Origin: Amycolatopsis sp. CA-126428
GTDB lineage: Bacteria > Actinomycetota > Actinomycetes > Mycobacteriales > Pseudonocardiaceae
Direction of reading: 5' to 3'
NCBI RefSeq assembly: GCF_002904335.1
Contig: NZ_PPHF01000010.1
Coordinates: 62,001-126,000 of the forward strand
Length of the DNA stretch: 64,000 nt
Shown here: one piece after another, positions 53,706-63,804 of the stretch
Layout of the letters: every line of letters begins with the position of its first letter
Numbering within the stretch: position 1 is the first letter of the stretch
Made by a program: the position numbers and the translations under genes
The notes under the pieces: model-generated
What the model was told of the DNA's origin: nothing
The model's database searches: none
Seen by the model: the letters and a program-made list of their open reading frames with translations, nothing else

Positions 53706-54275
53706 TCAGACGCGCGCCCGCAGCTGGTCGCGAACCTCCATCAGCGCGAAGCCGAGCAGGTTCAGCCCGCGCCAGTAGTCCGGCTTGGTCGCGTTCTTCT
53801 CCTCGCGCGCGAGGCCGGTGCCCCAGACGAGGTCCTTCTTGGACGCCTCGACGAGCACCGCGTCCCCGGTCCCGAGCAGGAACCGGCGCAGGTCGCGGTG
53901 GGCGCGGAACTTGGCCAGGTTGCCGTCGACGACGATGTCGAACCGGTGCCGCTCCCAGGTGGCGGCGTCGAACCCGGCGACCTCGCGGCCGAGCACCTTC
54001 GCCGCCTTCGGGTCGGGCGTGGTCCGGATCAGCTCGGCCTTCTCGTGGTCGCCGAACAGCTCGGCCTTGCCGGCCATCATGTAGTGCTCGGCGGTCGGGT
54101 AGACGACGCCGTCGGCTTCGAAGGGGTCGACCCACCACTGGCTCAGGCAGCTCGCCGTCACCCGCCCGGACTTCGAGGGCGTGTGCCCGTAGAACAGCAG
54201 GTACTCGGGCTCCGCACCCTCGTGGACTTTTTCGCGCAACGCCTCGACACTGCGGACACCGTCGACCTTCACCAT
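53706..54275 (-). CDS. NADAR-family (YbiA-like) protein
   Basis: This 189-aa protein of the NADAR/DUF1768 family has FYGHTPSKSGRVTASCLSQWW, TAEHYMMAGKAELFGDHEKAE, WERHRFDIVVDGNLAKF and GTGLAREEKN, the family core. NADAR domains are N-glycosidases acting on riboflavin precursors or on ADP-ribosyl groups; some reverse DNA or guanine ADP-ribosylation. Exact substrate is uncertain. ATG 54275 was chosen; the frame extends upstream into the antisense of ilvA. It follows ilvA on the same strand with a gap of 20 bases. Confidence 0.85.
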   Translation of the reverse strand: MVKVDGVRSVEALREKVHEGAEPEYLLFYGHTPSKSGRVTASCLSQWWVDPFEADGVVYPTAEHYMMAGKAELFGDHEKAELIRTTPDPKAAKVLGREVAGFDAATWERHRFDIVVDGNLAKFRAHRDLRRFLLGTGDAVLVEASKKDLVWGTGLAREEKNATKPDYWRGLNLLGFALMEVRDQLRARV

Positions 54276-54295
54276 CCGCCTAGTGGACCACGCGC

Positions 54296-55552
54296 TCAGA
54301 GCAGGAAGTGGAACAGGGGGCTGCCCGGCTCGATCCGCTCCACCTGCAGGGGGCTCGCGTCCATCCGGGCCAGCAGTCCGGGCAGGTCGGCTGACCGGGC
54401 GATTTCGATGCCGACCAGCGCCGGCCCCATCTCGCGGTTGGTGCGCTTGACGTACTCGAAGCGGGTGATGTCGTCCTCGGGCCCGAGCACCTGCTCGAGG
54501 AACCGCCGCAGCGCGCCGGGCTCCTGCGGGAAGCCGACCAGGAAGTAGTGCTTCAGCCCTTCGTGCATCAGCGAGCGTTCGAGGATCTCGCTGTAGCGGC
54601 TGACGTCGTTGTTGCCGCCGGAGACCAGGCAGACGACGGTCTGGCGGGGCTCGACCCCGACGACCGTGCCGAGCGACGCCGCGGCGAGCGCGCCCGCGGG
54701 TTCGGCGATGATCCCGTCGGACTGGTACATCGCGAGCATCTCGGTGCACACCGCGCCCTCGGCGACCGCGGTCAGCTCGGCGCCGCTCTCGCGGATGAGG
54801 GAATAGGTGACCGCGCCGGCTTCGCGCACGGCGGCGCCGTCGACGAACGAGTCGAGCTCCGGCAGCCGCACCGGGTGCCCGGCCTCGAGGGCCGCCGCCA
54901 TGCAGGCCGCGCCCGCGGGCTCGACGCCGACGATCCGGACGTCCGGGTGCCGCTCCCGCAGCCAGCTGCCGACCCCGGCGAGCAGCCCGCCGCCGCCGAC
55001 GGGCACGACCACGACGTCGGGCACGAAGCCGAGCTGCTCGATCACCTCGAGGGCGACCGTGCCCTGGCCGGCGACGGTGCGGACGTCGTCGAACGCGGGC
55101 ACCAGGGTCGCGCCGGTGCGCTGGGCGTCCTCGTTGGCCGCGGCGAAGGCGTCTTCGTACGTTTCTCCGACAACGACGACCTCGATGTGCGCGCCGCCGA
55201 GTGTCGCGATCCGCTCGCGCTTCTGCCGCGGCGTGGTCCCGGGGACGTACACGCGGCCGTTGGCGCCGAGCCGCCGGCACGCGTACGCGACGCCCTGGGC
55301 GTGGTTGCCGGCGCTGGCGCAGACGACGCCCCGGGCGCGGACGTCCTCGTCGAGCTGGACGATGAAGTTGTAGGCGCCGCGGATCTTGTACGACCGGACC
55401 GTCTGCAGATCCTCGCGCTTCACCCAGACCTGCGCGTCCACCCGGGACGACAACCGGGCGCTCGGCTCGAGCGGCGTCCGGGTCACCACCCCGGCCAGCC
55501 GCTCGGCGGCCTTCTCGATGGTCGCCGCGGTCACCGTGTCGATGTCGTGCAC
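54296..55552 (-). CDS. ilvA: Threonine ammonia-lyase, IlvA
   Basis: This 418-aa PLP enzyme deaminates threonine to 2-oxobutanoate for isoleucine synthesis. The PLP lysine lies in TVRSYKIRGAYNF, the glycine loop is PVGGGGLLAGVGSW, and SAGNHAQGVAYA is also conserved. The C-terminal third (about 325-418, HEGLKHYFLVGFPQEPGALRRFLEQVLG) is a regulatory ACT-like domain as in the Corynebacterium enzyme, so inhibition by isoleucine is expected. GTG 55552 fits the family N-terminus. No other branched-chain genes are near. Confidence 0.92.
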   Translation of the reverse strand: MHDIDTVTAATIEKAAERLAGVVTRTPLEPSARLSSRVDAQVWVKREDLQTVRSYKIRGAYNFIVQLDEDVRARGVVCASAGNHAQGVAYACRRLGANGRVYVPGTTPRQKRERIATLGGAHIEVVVVGETYEDAFAAANEDAQRTGATLVPAFDDVRTVAGQGTVALEVIEQLGFVPDVVVVPVGGGGLLAGVGSWLRERHPDVRIVGVEPAGAACMAAALEAGHPVRLPELDSFVDGAAVREAGAVTYSLIRESGAELTAVAEGAVCTEMLAMYQSDGIIAEPAGALAAASLGTVVGVEPRQTVVCLVSGGNNDVSRYSEILERSLMHEGLKHYFLVGFPQEPGALRRFLEQVLGPEDDITRFEYVKRTNREMGPALVGIEIARSADLPGLLARMDASPLQVERIEPGSPLFHFLL

Positions 55553-55640
55553 CCCGGTGAATCTACGACTCGCGCGTCCCGGGCAACCGGCCGGGCCTCC
55601 GGGCGCATCAAAGGGGTGACGAACGAGATGGGGAACGCCG

Positions 55641-56132
55641 ATGGACGCCGGATTCACCGAGTACGTGACCACGCGGGCGGCTTGGCTGCGCAAGGTCGCG
55701 TACTTGCTCTGCGGCGACTGGCACCGGGCCGACGACCTGGTCCAGTCGGCGATCACCCGGCTCTACGCGAACTGGCCGCGAGCGTCCCGCGCCGACAACC
55801 TGGACGGCTACGCGCGCCGCACGCTGATCAACACGTTTCTGGCCGAACAGCGGACGTCGTGGTGGCGGCGGGTGGATTTGCGCCGAAACGACCAGGAGCC
55901 GCCGGCCCCGGGCACGGACGTCGAACAGGCGCTGGACCTGCGGGCCGCGCTGGAACGGCTGCCGGCCCGGCAGCGCGCGACCGTCGTCCTGCGCTACTTC
56001 GGTGATCTGCCGGTCGCCGAGACCGCGCGGGCGCTGGGCTGTTCCGAAGGCACCGTCAAGAGCCAGACCGCGAAGGCCGTGGACGCGCTTCGCGAGCTGC
56101 TGCGCGAACCGATCCGGGAGGGACGAGCATGA
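55641..56132 (+). CDS. ECF sigma factor, SigE-like small family
   Basis: This 163-aa sigma factor has region 2 (about 10-75; LCGDWHRADDLVQSAITRLYANWP) and region 4 (about 105-155; LPARQRATVVLRYFGDLPVAETARALGCSEGTVKSQTAKAVDAL). It belongs to the actinobacterial SigE-family group. It overlaps the next gene by four bases, and that gene encodes a membrane protein that is probably its partner. GGGGA lies ahead of ATG 55641. The signal is unknown. Confidence 0.92.
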   Translation: MDAGFTEYVTTRAAWLRKVAYLLCGDWHRADDLVQSAITRLYANWPRASRADNLDGYARRTLINTFLAEQRTSWWRRVDLRRNDQEPPAPGTDVEQALDLRAALERLPARQRATVVLRYFGDLPVAETARALGCSEGTVKSQTAKAVDALRELLREPIREGRA

Positions 56133-57112
56133 CCGACCACGAGCTGGCCACCAAGCTGAAGGAACTGGCCGAGACGCCTGCCCCGCCGCCCCGGATCGAC
56201 CTCGACCGCGCGCGCCGGCTCGGGGGACGCCGTCGTCGCGCGCGGACCACGGCGCTGGTCGTGGGCTGTGCCGCGGTGGTGACGGCCGGGGGGCTGACGG
56301 CGGTGTCGGCGATGCGGCCCACGCCCCCGATCGCGCCGGCGGCCGTCCTGCCCAAGCCGCCGCCCGTCGCGCCGGCGCCCACCGACAACCCGCTGGTGGC
56401 GAAGGCGAGCTTCGGCTGGCTGCCGGAGCCCATCAAGGGCGTCGAGTACGGCGCCGGCGGCCACGGCGACTACGCGCTGGCCATCGGCCGCGGTGACATG
56501 GCGCCGATGATCTGGCTCGCCGTGTACGACCAGGAACCCGCGCTGGACCGCCGGCACGACATGGGTGGGCGGGCGGTGCGCGTCCCGGTGCGGGTCGGCG
56601 ACCGCGACGGCTACTGGGTCACCGCCGATGCCCGGGACCCGCTGAACCGGGGCAACAGCTACCTGCGCTGGCCGGCCCCGGACGGCCGCTGGGCCGAGCT
56701 GAACGCCTACTACCTCGCCCTTCCCGACCTGCAGCAGGTCTTGCTGCACGTCGCCGCGGAGGTGACGTTCGCGAACCGCGCGGTGCCCTTGCCGCTGCAC
56801 ATCTCGAGTCTGCCGGCGGCGTTCCGCGTCGCCGACATCGAGCTGTGGCGCCGCCCCGACCAGGACGGCGTCCCGTGGCGGGCGGTGCTCCAGTACTCGT
56901 CGAACGGCGCGCTGGCGACGATCACCGTCACACCGCCGGGCGGCCACGCGGACGGCCTCGGCAAGCCCGTGTGCACGACGAAGAACGGGCTGCGGGCGTG
57001 CGTCGCGATCGACAAGCCCCAGGCCGCGGGCATCACCTCGCAGGAGCTGCTGAGCCGGATCACGCCGATCGGCCCGGACGAGTCGAAGTGGACGCCGCAC
57101 GTGATCGGCTGA
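56129..57112 (+). CDS. Membrane protein partner of ECF sigma factor
   Basis: This 327-aa protein has a short cytoplasmic N-terminus of about 38 residues with many Arg, one membrane helix (about 40-60), a Pro-rich spacer and an external domain of about 230 residues that I do not recognise. Its start overlaps the sigma stop (ATGA), so it is made in step. Position and topology suggest an anti-sigma-like role, but the short N-terminal part lacks an obvious zinc anti-sigma motif (HxxxCxxC), so sequestration is uncertain. Confidence 0.75.
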   Translation: MTDHELATKLKELAETPAPPPRIDLDRARRLGGRRRRARTTALVVGCAAVVTAGGLTAVSAMRPTPPIAPAAVLPKPPPVAPAPTDNPLVAKASFGWLPEPIKGVEYGAGGHGDYALAIGRGDMAPMIWLAVYDQEPALDRRHDMGGRAVRVPVRVGDRDGYWVTADARDPLNRGNSYLRWPAPDGRWAELNAYYLALPDLQQVLLHVAAEVTFANRAVPLPLHISSLPAAFRVADIELWRRPDQDGVPWRAVLQYSSNGALATITVTPPGGHADGLGKPVCTTKNGLRACVAIDKPQAAGITSQELLSRITPIGPDESKWTPHVIG

Positions 57113-58537
57113 TCAGCCCTTGGGCACCGCCGGGTAGGGGACGAAGGTGCTGGTGTTCTCGTCCACGGTGAGCTGCTTGCCGATCGTCGGGAACGCGCGC
57201 TGGGAGCACGCCGGCCGTTCGCAGACTTTGCACCCCATCCCGATGGGCGTCGCGGCGGCCGGCTCGTCCAGGTCCAGGCCGGTCGAATAGACCAGGCGTC
57301 CGGCGTGGCGCAGTTCGCAGCCCAGCCCGACCGTGAACGTCTTGCCCGGGCTGCCGTAGCCGCCGATGTTGCGCGACACCGTGCGCGCGATCCAGAAGTA
57401 GCTCTTGCCGTCGGGCAGGGTGGCGATCTGGGTGAGGATCTTGCCCGGCTGGGTGAACGCCTCGTAGATGTTCCACAGGGGACACGCCCCGCCGACGCGG
57501 GAGAAGTGGAACCCGGCCGCCGACTGCCGCTTCGACATGTTCCCGGCCCGGTCCACCCGCACGAACGAGAACGGCACCCCGCGCTGCTTGGGCCGTTGCA
57601 GCGTGGACAGCCGGTGGCAGACGGTCTCGAAGCCGACGCCGTAGTGGTCACACAGCCGCTCGATGTCGTAGCGGAACCGCTCGGCCGCGGCCAGGAACGG
57701 CCCGTAGGGGAGGATCAGCGCCCCGGCGAAGTAGTTCGCCAGGCCGACGCGGGCGAGCGACCGGGCGGCCGGTCCGGAAAACGCCCACGAGTCGGCGAGC
57801 TCGGTGATGAGGTCGTCGTACTCGAGCAGCGCGATCTGCGAAGCCATCCGGAACGCCTGCTGCCCGACCCGCAGGCTCGGTGCCAGCCGCAGCACCCGCG
57901 TCATCGGCTCGTAGCGGTGCTGCTGGCCGTTGGCCTCGTCGATGCCCTCGCTGGTCACCTCGACGCCGTAGCGCTGGGAAAGGCGTTCCTTCAGCGCGCT
58001 CAGCACCTGCCCGCGTTGCAGCGGGATGTCCGCGGCCATCTTCTCGGCGCGTTCGTCCAGTTCCGCGACATAGTTCTCGCGCTCGTAGAAGAAGTCGCGC
58101 ACCTCCTCGTGCGGTAGCGGCGCGGCGGCGCTGCCGTGCAGGCCCAGGCCGTTTTCCGTGGTCAGCGCGGCGGTGTTCTCGACGGCGTTGCGGTAACTGC
58201 GGTGCAGCTTGACCAGTGCCTGGGCGATCGCCGGCAGGTTCGTGGCCAGCTCGTTGAGCTCGCCGGTGGTGACGTCGATGCCGAGGGCTTCGTCGAGCAG
58301 GGCTTCCTTGACGTCGGCGACCAGCCGGGACGTGTCGTTGTTGGCGAAGAACTCGGTGTCGACGCCGAACGCCTGCGTGATCCGCAGCAGCACCGGCACG
58401 GTCAGCGGGCGCGAGTTGTGCTCGATCTGGTTCAGGTAGCTGGGTGAGATCTCCAGCACACGAGCGAGGTCGGCCTGGCTCATCGAGCGGCTTTCGCGGA
58501 GGTGCCGCAACCGCGCGCCGGCGAAAGTCTTCTCCAT
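57113..58537 (-). CDS. ramB: RamB-type regulator of acetate/glyoxylate genes
   Basis: This 474-aa protein has an N-terminal XRE HTH (about 8-62; LRESRSMSQADLARVLEIS and YLNQIEHNSRPLT), a middle IrrE/M78-like domain whose HExxH motif is not conserved (RVGLANYFAGAL), and a C-terminal short-chain acyl-CoA regulator domain. The latter has a cysteine cluster (GACPLWN and GCKVCERPACSQ) suited to zinc or an Fe-S centre. In corynebacteria and mycobacteria RamB controls aceA, aceB and acetate activation. Here it is divergent from aceA, with RamB-like sites between. ATG 58537 has GGAGGG. Confidence 0.9.
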   Translation of the reverse strand: MEKTFAGARLRHLRESRSMSQADLARVLEISPSYLNQIEHNSRPLTVPVLLRITQAFGVDTEFFANNDTSRLVADVKEALLDEALGIDVTTGELNELATNLPAIAQALVKLHRSYRNAVENTAALTTENGLGLHGSAAAPLPHEEVRDFFYERENYVAELDERAEKMAADIPLQRGQVLSALKERLSQRYGVEVTSEGIDEANGQQHRYEPMTRVLRLAPSLRVGQQAFRMASQIALLEYDDLITELADSWAFSGPAARSLARVGLANYFAGALILPYGPFLAAAERFRYDIERLCDHYGVGFETVCHRLSTLQRPKQRGVPFSFVRVDRAGNMSKRQSAAGFHFSRVGGACPLWNIYEAFTQPGKILTQIATLPDGKSYFWIARTVSRNIGGYGSPGKTFTVGLGCELRHAGRLVYSTGLDLDEPAAATPIGMGCKVCERPACSQRAFPTIGKQLTVDENTSTFVPYPAVPKG

Positions 58538-58612
58538 TCGAGCCCTCCTTCCCGGAAGGTTTCCGGTCCTGAACGGTTACGTGAACGGTCAAGAACGCGG
58601 ATTTTCGATCAC

Positions 58613-58634
58613 TTGCGAATCGGCTGATTCGCAA
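58613..58634. promoter_or_regulatory. Perfect inverted repeat TTGCGAATC-N4-GATTCGCAA
   Basis: This 22-bp perfect palindrome lies between ramB and aceA and overlaps the first RamB-like word. It may be a ramB self-regulation site or the operator of a second regulator. Confidence 0.6.
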
Positions 58635-58752
58635 CCTTTGCAAAGAGCGTACGGAACCTTCGCACAAATTGGCAAATTGGACAACTGGACCGCATTTCCG
58701 CTGGCGTGTCAGGGTCAGGCCAAGCAAGGCGAGCAATCGCAAACTTCGCAAC
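58633..58752. promoter_or_regulatory. Three RamB-like sites upstream of aceA
   Basis: AACCTTTGCAAA (58633-58644), AACCTTCGCACA (58655-58666) and AAACTTCGCAAC (58741-58752) resemble the A-rich ACTTTGCAAA core recalled for corynebacterial RamB. The first two are 22 bp apart; the third lies 13 bases before the aceA start and just ahead of its ribosome site. Confidence 0.6.
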
Positions 58753-58765
58753 ACCGGGAGATCCG

Positions 58766-60046
<1,281 letters not shown>

Positions 60047-60053
60047 TCCCGGC

Positions 60054-60093
60054 CGCGGCCTGACGGCGAAACCCCCATCGTCGTCAGGCCGCG
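60054..60093 (+). terminator. Hairpin between aceA and aceB
   Basis: CGCGGCCTGACG (60054-60065) pairs with CGTCAGGCCGCG (60082-60093) around a 16-base loop. It may stop or attenuate aceA transcripts before aceB, giving unequal amounts of the two enzymes. Confidence 0.65.
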
Positions 60094-60140
60094 TCCTTCC
60101 CCCTCTTTCCTTCCCTGCCCACAGCTCGCGGAGGCACCCC

Positions 60141-61787
60141 ATGGTTGATCGGCTGAACTACCGCATCGAGGTCACCGGGCCGGTCGAGGGCCGGTTCGCG
60201 GAGATCCTGACCCCGGCGGCACTCGACTTCCTGGCCAAGCTGGACAACACGTTCGCCGGACGCCGGCGCGAGCTGCTCGACGCCCGCCGCGTGCGGCGCG
60301 AGGAACTGCAGTCCGGGGAGAAGCCGCTGGGCTTCCTGCCCGAGACCCGCCGGATCCGCGACGACGAGTCGTGGCACGTCGCCCCGACCGCGCCGGGCCT
60401 GGAGGACCGCCGCGTCGAGATCACCGGCCCGACCGACCGCAAGATGACGGTCAACGCGCTGAACTCCGGCGCCAAGGTCTGGCTGGCGGACTTCGAAGAC
60501 GCGACGTCGCCGACCTGGCACAACGTCATCGACGGCCAGATCAACCTGTACGACGCCATCCGCCGCAACATCGACTTCACCACCACTGTGTCTGATGCCG
60601 CCTCCGCGGGAAAGAGTGCGTCGGCGGGCGGCAAGCGCTACACCATCGGCGACGACCCGGCGACGATCGTCGCGCGCCCGCGTGGCTGGCACCTGGTGGA
60701 GAAGCACATCCGCATCGACGGCCGTCCGGTGTCGGCGAGCCTGGTCGACTTCGGCCTGTTCTTCTTCCACAACGCGCGCCAGCTGCTCGCCCGCGGCGTC
60801 GGCCCGTACTTCTACCTGCCGAAGCTGGAGAACCACCTCGAAGCGCGCCTGTGGAACGACGTCTTCCTGCTGGCCCAGCGTGAGCTGGGCATCCCGCGCG
60901 GCACCATCCGCGCGACCGTGCTGATCGAGACGATCACCGCCGCGTTCGAGATGGACGAAATCCTCTACGAGCTGCGCGAGCACGCCGCGGGCTTGAACGC
61001 CGGTCGCTGGGACTACATCTTCAGCATGATCAAGAATTTCGCCGCGCACGGCGCCGATTTCGTCCTGCCGGACCGCGCGCAGGTGACCATGACCGTGCCG
61101 TTCATGCGGGCCTACACCGAGCTGCTGGTGCGCACCTGCCACCGGCGCGGCGCGCACGCCATCGGTGGCATGGCCGCGTTCATCCCGAGCAAGGACCCTT
61201 CGGTCAACGCGACCGCGGTCGAGAAGGTCCGTGCCGACAAGGAACGCGAAGCCGGCGACGGTTTCGACGGCTCGTGGGTCGCGCACCCCGGCCTGGTCCC
61301 GATCTGCCGCGAGGTCTTCGACGGCGTGCTCGGCGGCTGGCCGAACCAGCTCGGCAAGCTGCGCGACGACGTCCACGTCACCGCCGAGGACCTGCTCGAC
61401 GTGGCCAGCGCCGGCGGCGAGGTCACCGAGGCGGGCGTGCGCGCGAACATCAACGTCGCGCTGCGCTACGTCGACGCGTGGCTGCGCGGCACCGGCGCGG
61501 CGGCGATCCACAACCTCATGGAGGACGCGGCCACCGCGGAGATCGCGCGCTGCCAGATCTGGCAGTGGATCCGCAACGGCACGAAGCTCGAGGACGGCAC
61601 GGCGCTGACCCGCGAACTGGCGGTCGAATTCCTGGACGACGAACTCGCGTCGGTCCGCGCCGATCTCGGCACGGGCAACCGCCTCGACGACGCGTACGAA
61701 ATCTTCACCGAGACCGCGCTGGGCGAGAAGCTGCCGAGCTTCCTCACCACGGGTGCCTACGCGCGGTACCTCACGGACGCCCGGTAG
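60141..61787 (+). CDS. aceB: Malate synthase A
   Basis: This 548-aa enzyme condenses glyoxylate with acetyl-CoA to malate, the second shunt step. Family motifs include [24 protein letters not shown], the loop [40 protein letters not shown] (split over two helices, with the catalytic Arg and Glu) and [15 protein letters not shown]. The length fits type A rather than the longer GlcB. GGAGG lies 6 bases before ATG 60141. It is in line with aceA and probably shares RamB control, although a hairpin lies between. Confidence 0.95.
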   Translation: MVDRLNYRIEVTGPVEGRFAEILTPAALDFLAKLDNTFAGRRRELLDARRVRREELQSGEKPLGFLPETRRIRDDESWHVAPTAPGLEDRRVEITGPTDRKMTVNALNSGAKVWLADFEDATSPTWHNVIDGQINLYDAIRRNIDFTTTVSDAASAGKSASAGGKRYTIGDDPATIVARPRGWHLVEKHIRIDGRPVSASLVDFGLFFFHNARQLLARGVGPYFYLPKLENHLEARLWNDVFLLAQRELGIPRGTIRATVLIETITAAFEMDEILYELREHAAGLNAGRWDYIFSMIKNFAAHGADFVLPDRAQVTMTVPFMRAYTELLVRTCHRRGAHAIGGMAAFIPSKDPSVNATAVEKVRADKEREAGDGFDGSWVAHPGLVPICREVFDGVLGGWPNQLGKLRDDVHVTAEDLLDVASAGGEVTEAGVRANINVALRYVDAWLRGTGAAAIHNLMEDAATAEIARCQIWQWIRNGTKLEDGTALTRELAVEFLDDELASVRADLGTGNRLDDAYEIFTETALGEKLPSFLTTGAYARYLTDAR

Positions 61788-61791
61788 CAGG

Positions 61792-61873
61792 GCTCTGTTC
61801 GTTGCGCTCTCTGCGGTAGAGGGTGCTTCGAGCTCCGTTCGATGTGCTCTCAGCGGTAAAGAGTGCTTCGAGC
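61792..61873. repeat. Imperfect tandem repeat with 40-bp period after aceB
   Basis: The units at 61792-61833 and 61832-61873 share GCTCyGTTCG, TGCTCTC or GCTCTC, and GCGGTArAG-GTGCTTCGAGC, with about six differences. They begin five bases after the aceB stop. The function is unknown; a recent local duplication or a binding array is possible. Confidence 0.7.
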
Positions 61874-61909
61874 ATCCGGTCGCCCCTACCTGACGAGGGG
61901 CGACCGGAT
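61874..61909 (+). terminator. Perfect 14-bp hairpin after aceB
   Basis: ATCCGGTCGCCCCT (61874-61887) is exactly complementary to 61896-61909 with an 8-base loop. It most probably ends the aceB transcript. Confidence 0.85.
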
Positions 61910-61936
61910 TCCACACTGTTGGGATGGTGTGGGTCC

Positions 61937-61981
61937 GAACCGGTCCCGGTGGCGGCGGCTCCCCGCCCCCGGGACCGGTTC
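61937..61981. terminator. Perfect 13-bp hairpin with T-rich tail
   Basis: GAACCGGTCCCGG (61937-61949) pairs with CCGGGACCGGTTC (61969-61981), followed by ATTTTCGTTTT. It is a second terminator for plus-strand transcripts and, in reverse, for the convergent TetR gene. Confidence 0.88.
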
Positions 61982-62022
61982 ATTTTCGTTTTCGGGGTGA
62001 CGCTCGATCCGAGGCTGATGCT

Positions 62023-62556
62023 CTACCCCTGAGCGGCCAGCAGGACCTTCGCGGCTTCGCCGGCCGTGTCCGCTTCGCCCGCGTCTCCGGTGATCGCGGC
62101 GAGCACGGTCGCGCCCTCCATGAGCGCGAACAGCTGGTCCGCGAGGCTCGGGTTCGCGACGAGGCCGCGCAGGTAGGCCCGGACCTCGTCTTTGTGCTTG
62201 CGGATCGCGGCGGCGATACCGGGGGTGGGCTCGCCGAACTCGCCGAAGGAGTTGATGAACGCGCAGCCGCGGAAGCCCGGCTCGGCGAACCAGTTCTTCA
62301 GCCAGGCGAACACCGCCAGGGGGTCGTCGCCGCGGGCGTGGACGAAATCGCGCAACGAGCCGCGCCAGCGTTCGTCGCGGCGAAGCAGGTACGCCTCCAC
62401 GAGGTCGCTCTTCGCCGGGAAGCACTGGTAGAGCCGCTTGAGCGAGACGCCGGAGCGTTCGCGGACGGCGTCCATCCCGACCGCTTGCACGCCGTGGGCG
62501 TAGAAGAGGTCCTCGGCGGCCTCCAGCAGCCGGTCGGTCGCCTCCGTGGAATTCAT
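62023..62556 (-). CDS. TetR-family repressor, divergent from DUF1348 gene
   Basis: This 177-aa TetR protein has an HTH at about 8-52 (GMDAVRERSGVSLKRLYQCFPAKSDLV divided over helices 2-4) and a short ligand domain with GFRGCAFINSFGEFGEP, which places it near the YcdC/TetR_C_16-like clade that often controls redox or stress genes. ATG 62556. Two similar inverted repeats lie in the 90 bases before the divergent gene. Ligand unknown. Confidence 0.9.
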   Translation of the reverse strand: MNSTEATDRLLEAAEDLFYAHGVQAVGMDAVRERSGVSLKRLYQCFPAKSDLVEAYLLRRDERWRGSLRDFVHARGDDPLAVFAWLKNWFAEPGFRGCAFINSFGEFGEPTPGIAAAIRKHKDEVRAYLRGLVANPSLADQLFALMEGATVLAAITGDAGEADTAGEAAKVLLAAQG

Positions 62557-62575
62557 GCCACCTGCCCCTGGCGCT

Positions 62576-62626
62576 GAGAATGATCGTTCTCTAGTCTAGC
62601 GGGAGCAGTGGAGAACGCACGTTCTC
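62576..62626. promoter_or_regulatory. Two TetR operators, GAGAAyGnnCGTTCTC
   Basis: GAGAATGATCGTTCTC (62576-62591) and GAGAACGCACGTTCTC (62611-62626, extended to an 18-bp perfect arm pair) have centres 35 bp apart and flank the region between the divergent TetR and DUF1348 genes. They are the likely binding sites of the TetR protein. Confidence 0.75.
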
Positions 62627-62646
62627 CGAGTCCGGAAGGAGCCGTC

Positions 62647-63105
62647 ATGACCCCGCGCCCGCCGTTCCCGCCCTTCGACGAAGACACCGCCCGCCAGAAG
62701 GTCCAGGCCGCCGAAGACGCGTGGAACACCCGCGACCCCGAGCGCGTCTCGCTCGCGTACACGGAGGACTCGGTCTGGCGCAATCGCGACCGGCACGTCG
62801 TCGGACGCGCGCGGATCGTCGAGTTCCTCGCCGAAAAATGGGCGCGCGAGCTGGACTACGCCCTGCGCAAGGAGCTGTGGGGTTTTCGCGGCAACCGCAT
62901 CGGCGTCCGGTTCCAGTACGAGTCCCGGACCGCCGAGGGGCAGTGGTTCCGCAGCTACGGCAACGAGCTGTGGGAGTTCAGCGACGAAGGCCTGATGCGC
63001 CGCCGCGAAGCGAGCATCAACGACGTCCCGATCGCCGAAGCCGATCGCCGCATCTTCGGCCCGCGACCGGAATCGGAGCACGGCGTCCTGTTGCCGGTCT
63101 TCTAG
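62647..63105 (+). CDS. DUF1348/NTF2-like small protein
   Basis: This 152-aa NTF2-fold protein of the DUF1348 family has [48 protein letters not shown] and [24 protein letters not shown]. The function is unknown; related folds act in redox or detoxification, and the family is often TetR-controlled. ATG 62647 has GGAAGGA. It is divergent from the TetR gene with two operators between. Confidence 0.9.
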   Translation: MTPRPPFPPFDEDTARQKVQAAEDAWNTRDPERVSLAYTEDSVWRNRDRHVVGRARIVEFLAEKWARELDYALRKELWGFRGNRIGVRFQYESRTAEGQWFRSYGNELWEFSDEGLMRRREASINDVPIAEADRRIFGPRPESEHGVLLPVF

Positions 63106-63518
63106 GAGGCCGAGCCGTCCCCGGTCCGGGGAGCGCCGTGGGGGAGGACCTTCACCTGGCCGGGCCGGGGCTTCGCCGCCAGCACCGTGAAGTGCACGGT
63201 CAGCGGTTTCCCCGCGCAGCGGACGGAGACCGGATACGTGCCGGGCGCGATGGCGGCAACGACGCTTTCACCGAAAAGTGCCCACGGCTGGTGCCCCTCG
63301 GCGTTGCGGTCCAACGGCGCGGTGATGCGCAGGGCCTTGGTCGTGACCGGGCTCGCTTCGCCTTCGCACGCGACCGTGAGGGAGACCTTCTGGCCGGGAT
63401 GTCCACTGTAGACGGACAGGTTCAGCCAGGTGGGCAGCGGCGGCGGTGTGGTGGTCTGCGCGGCGGCCGCCGGGGTGAGCGCGAGCAGGCCGGCCGCGGT
63501 GAGGGAGAGGATCTTCAT
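63102..63518 (-). CDS. Small secreted protein of unknown function
   Basis: This 138-aa protein has a clear signal peptide (1-20, ending AAAAQT) followed by a beta-rich, immunoglobulin-like domain with two cysteines (VACEGEA and VRCAGKP) that may form a disulfide. The sequence [16 protein letters not shown] is like secreted proteins of actinomycetes with a Big/Ig-type fold. It overlaps the end of the DUF1348 gene by four bases on the opposite strand. Function unknown. Confidence 0.75.
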   Translation of the reverse strand: MKILSLTAAGLLALTPAAAAQTTTPPPLPTWLNLSVYSGHPGQKVSLTVACEGEASPVTTKALRITAPLDRNAEGHQPWALFGESVVAAIAPGTYPVSVRCAGKPLTVHFTVLAAKPRPGQVKVLPHGAPRTGDGSAS

Positions 63519-63804
63519 GGTGACCTCACGGAGTTCGGTTCGTGTCGTAAGGGCGTTTGTGCAGGCCAGCGGGTTGCCGCCCGAGATCCGACTGTGACGC
63601 TCGAGTCCGCCCTGAGCGGAACTCGGGCCGCTCGCCGGTCCGCGTCCGGGTCGGCTGGTGACCGGAACCCGGTGAACCGGACGAACCCATCACGGAAGGC
63701 GAATACGTATCGGCCCGTGCTGTTCCGCTTATTGTTTCCCCGGGAGGCGGCGCGGATGCTCGCTGCGAGGCGCCGATCGCGCCACCGTTTCCCGAGGAGT
63801 CCCC

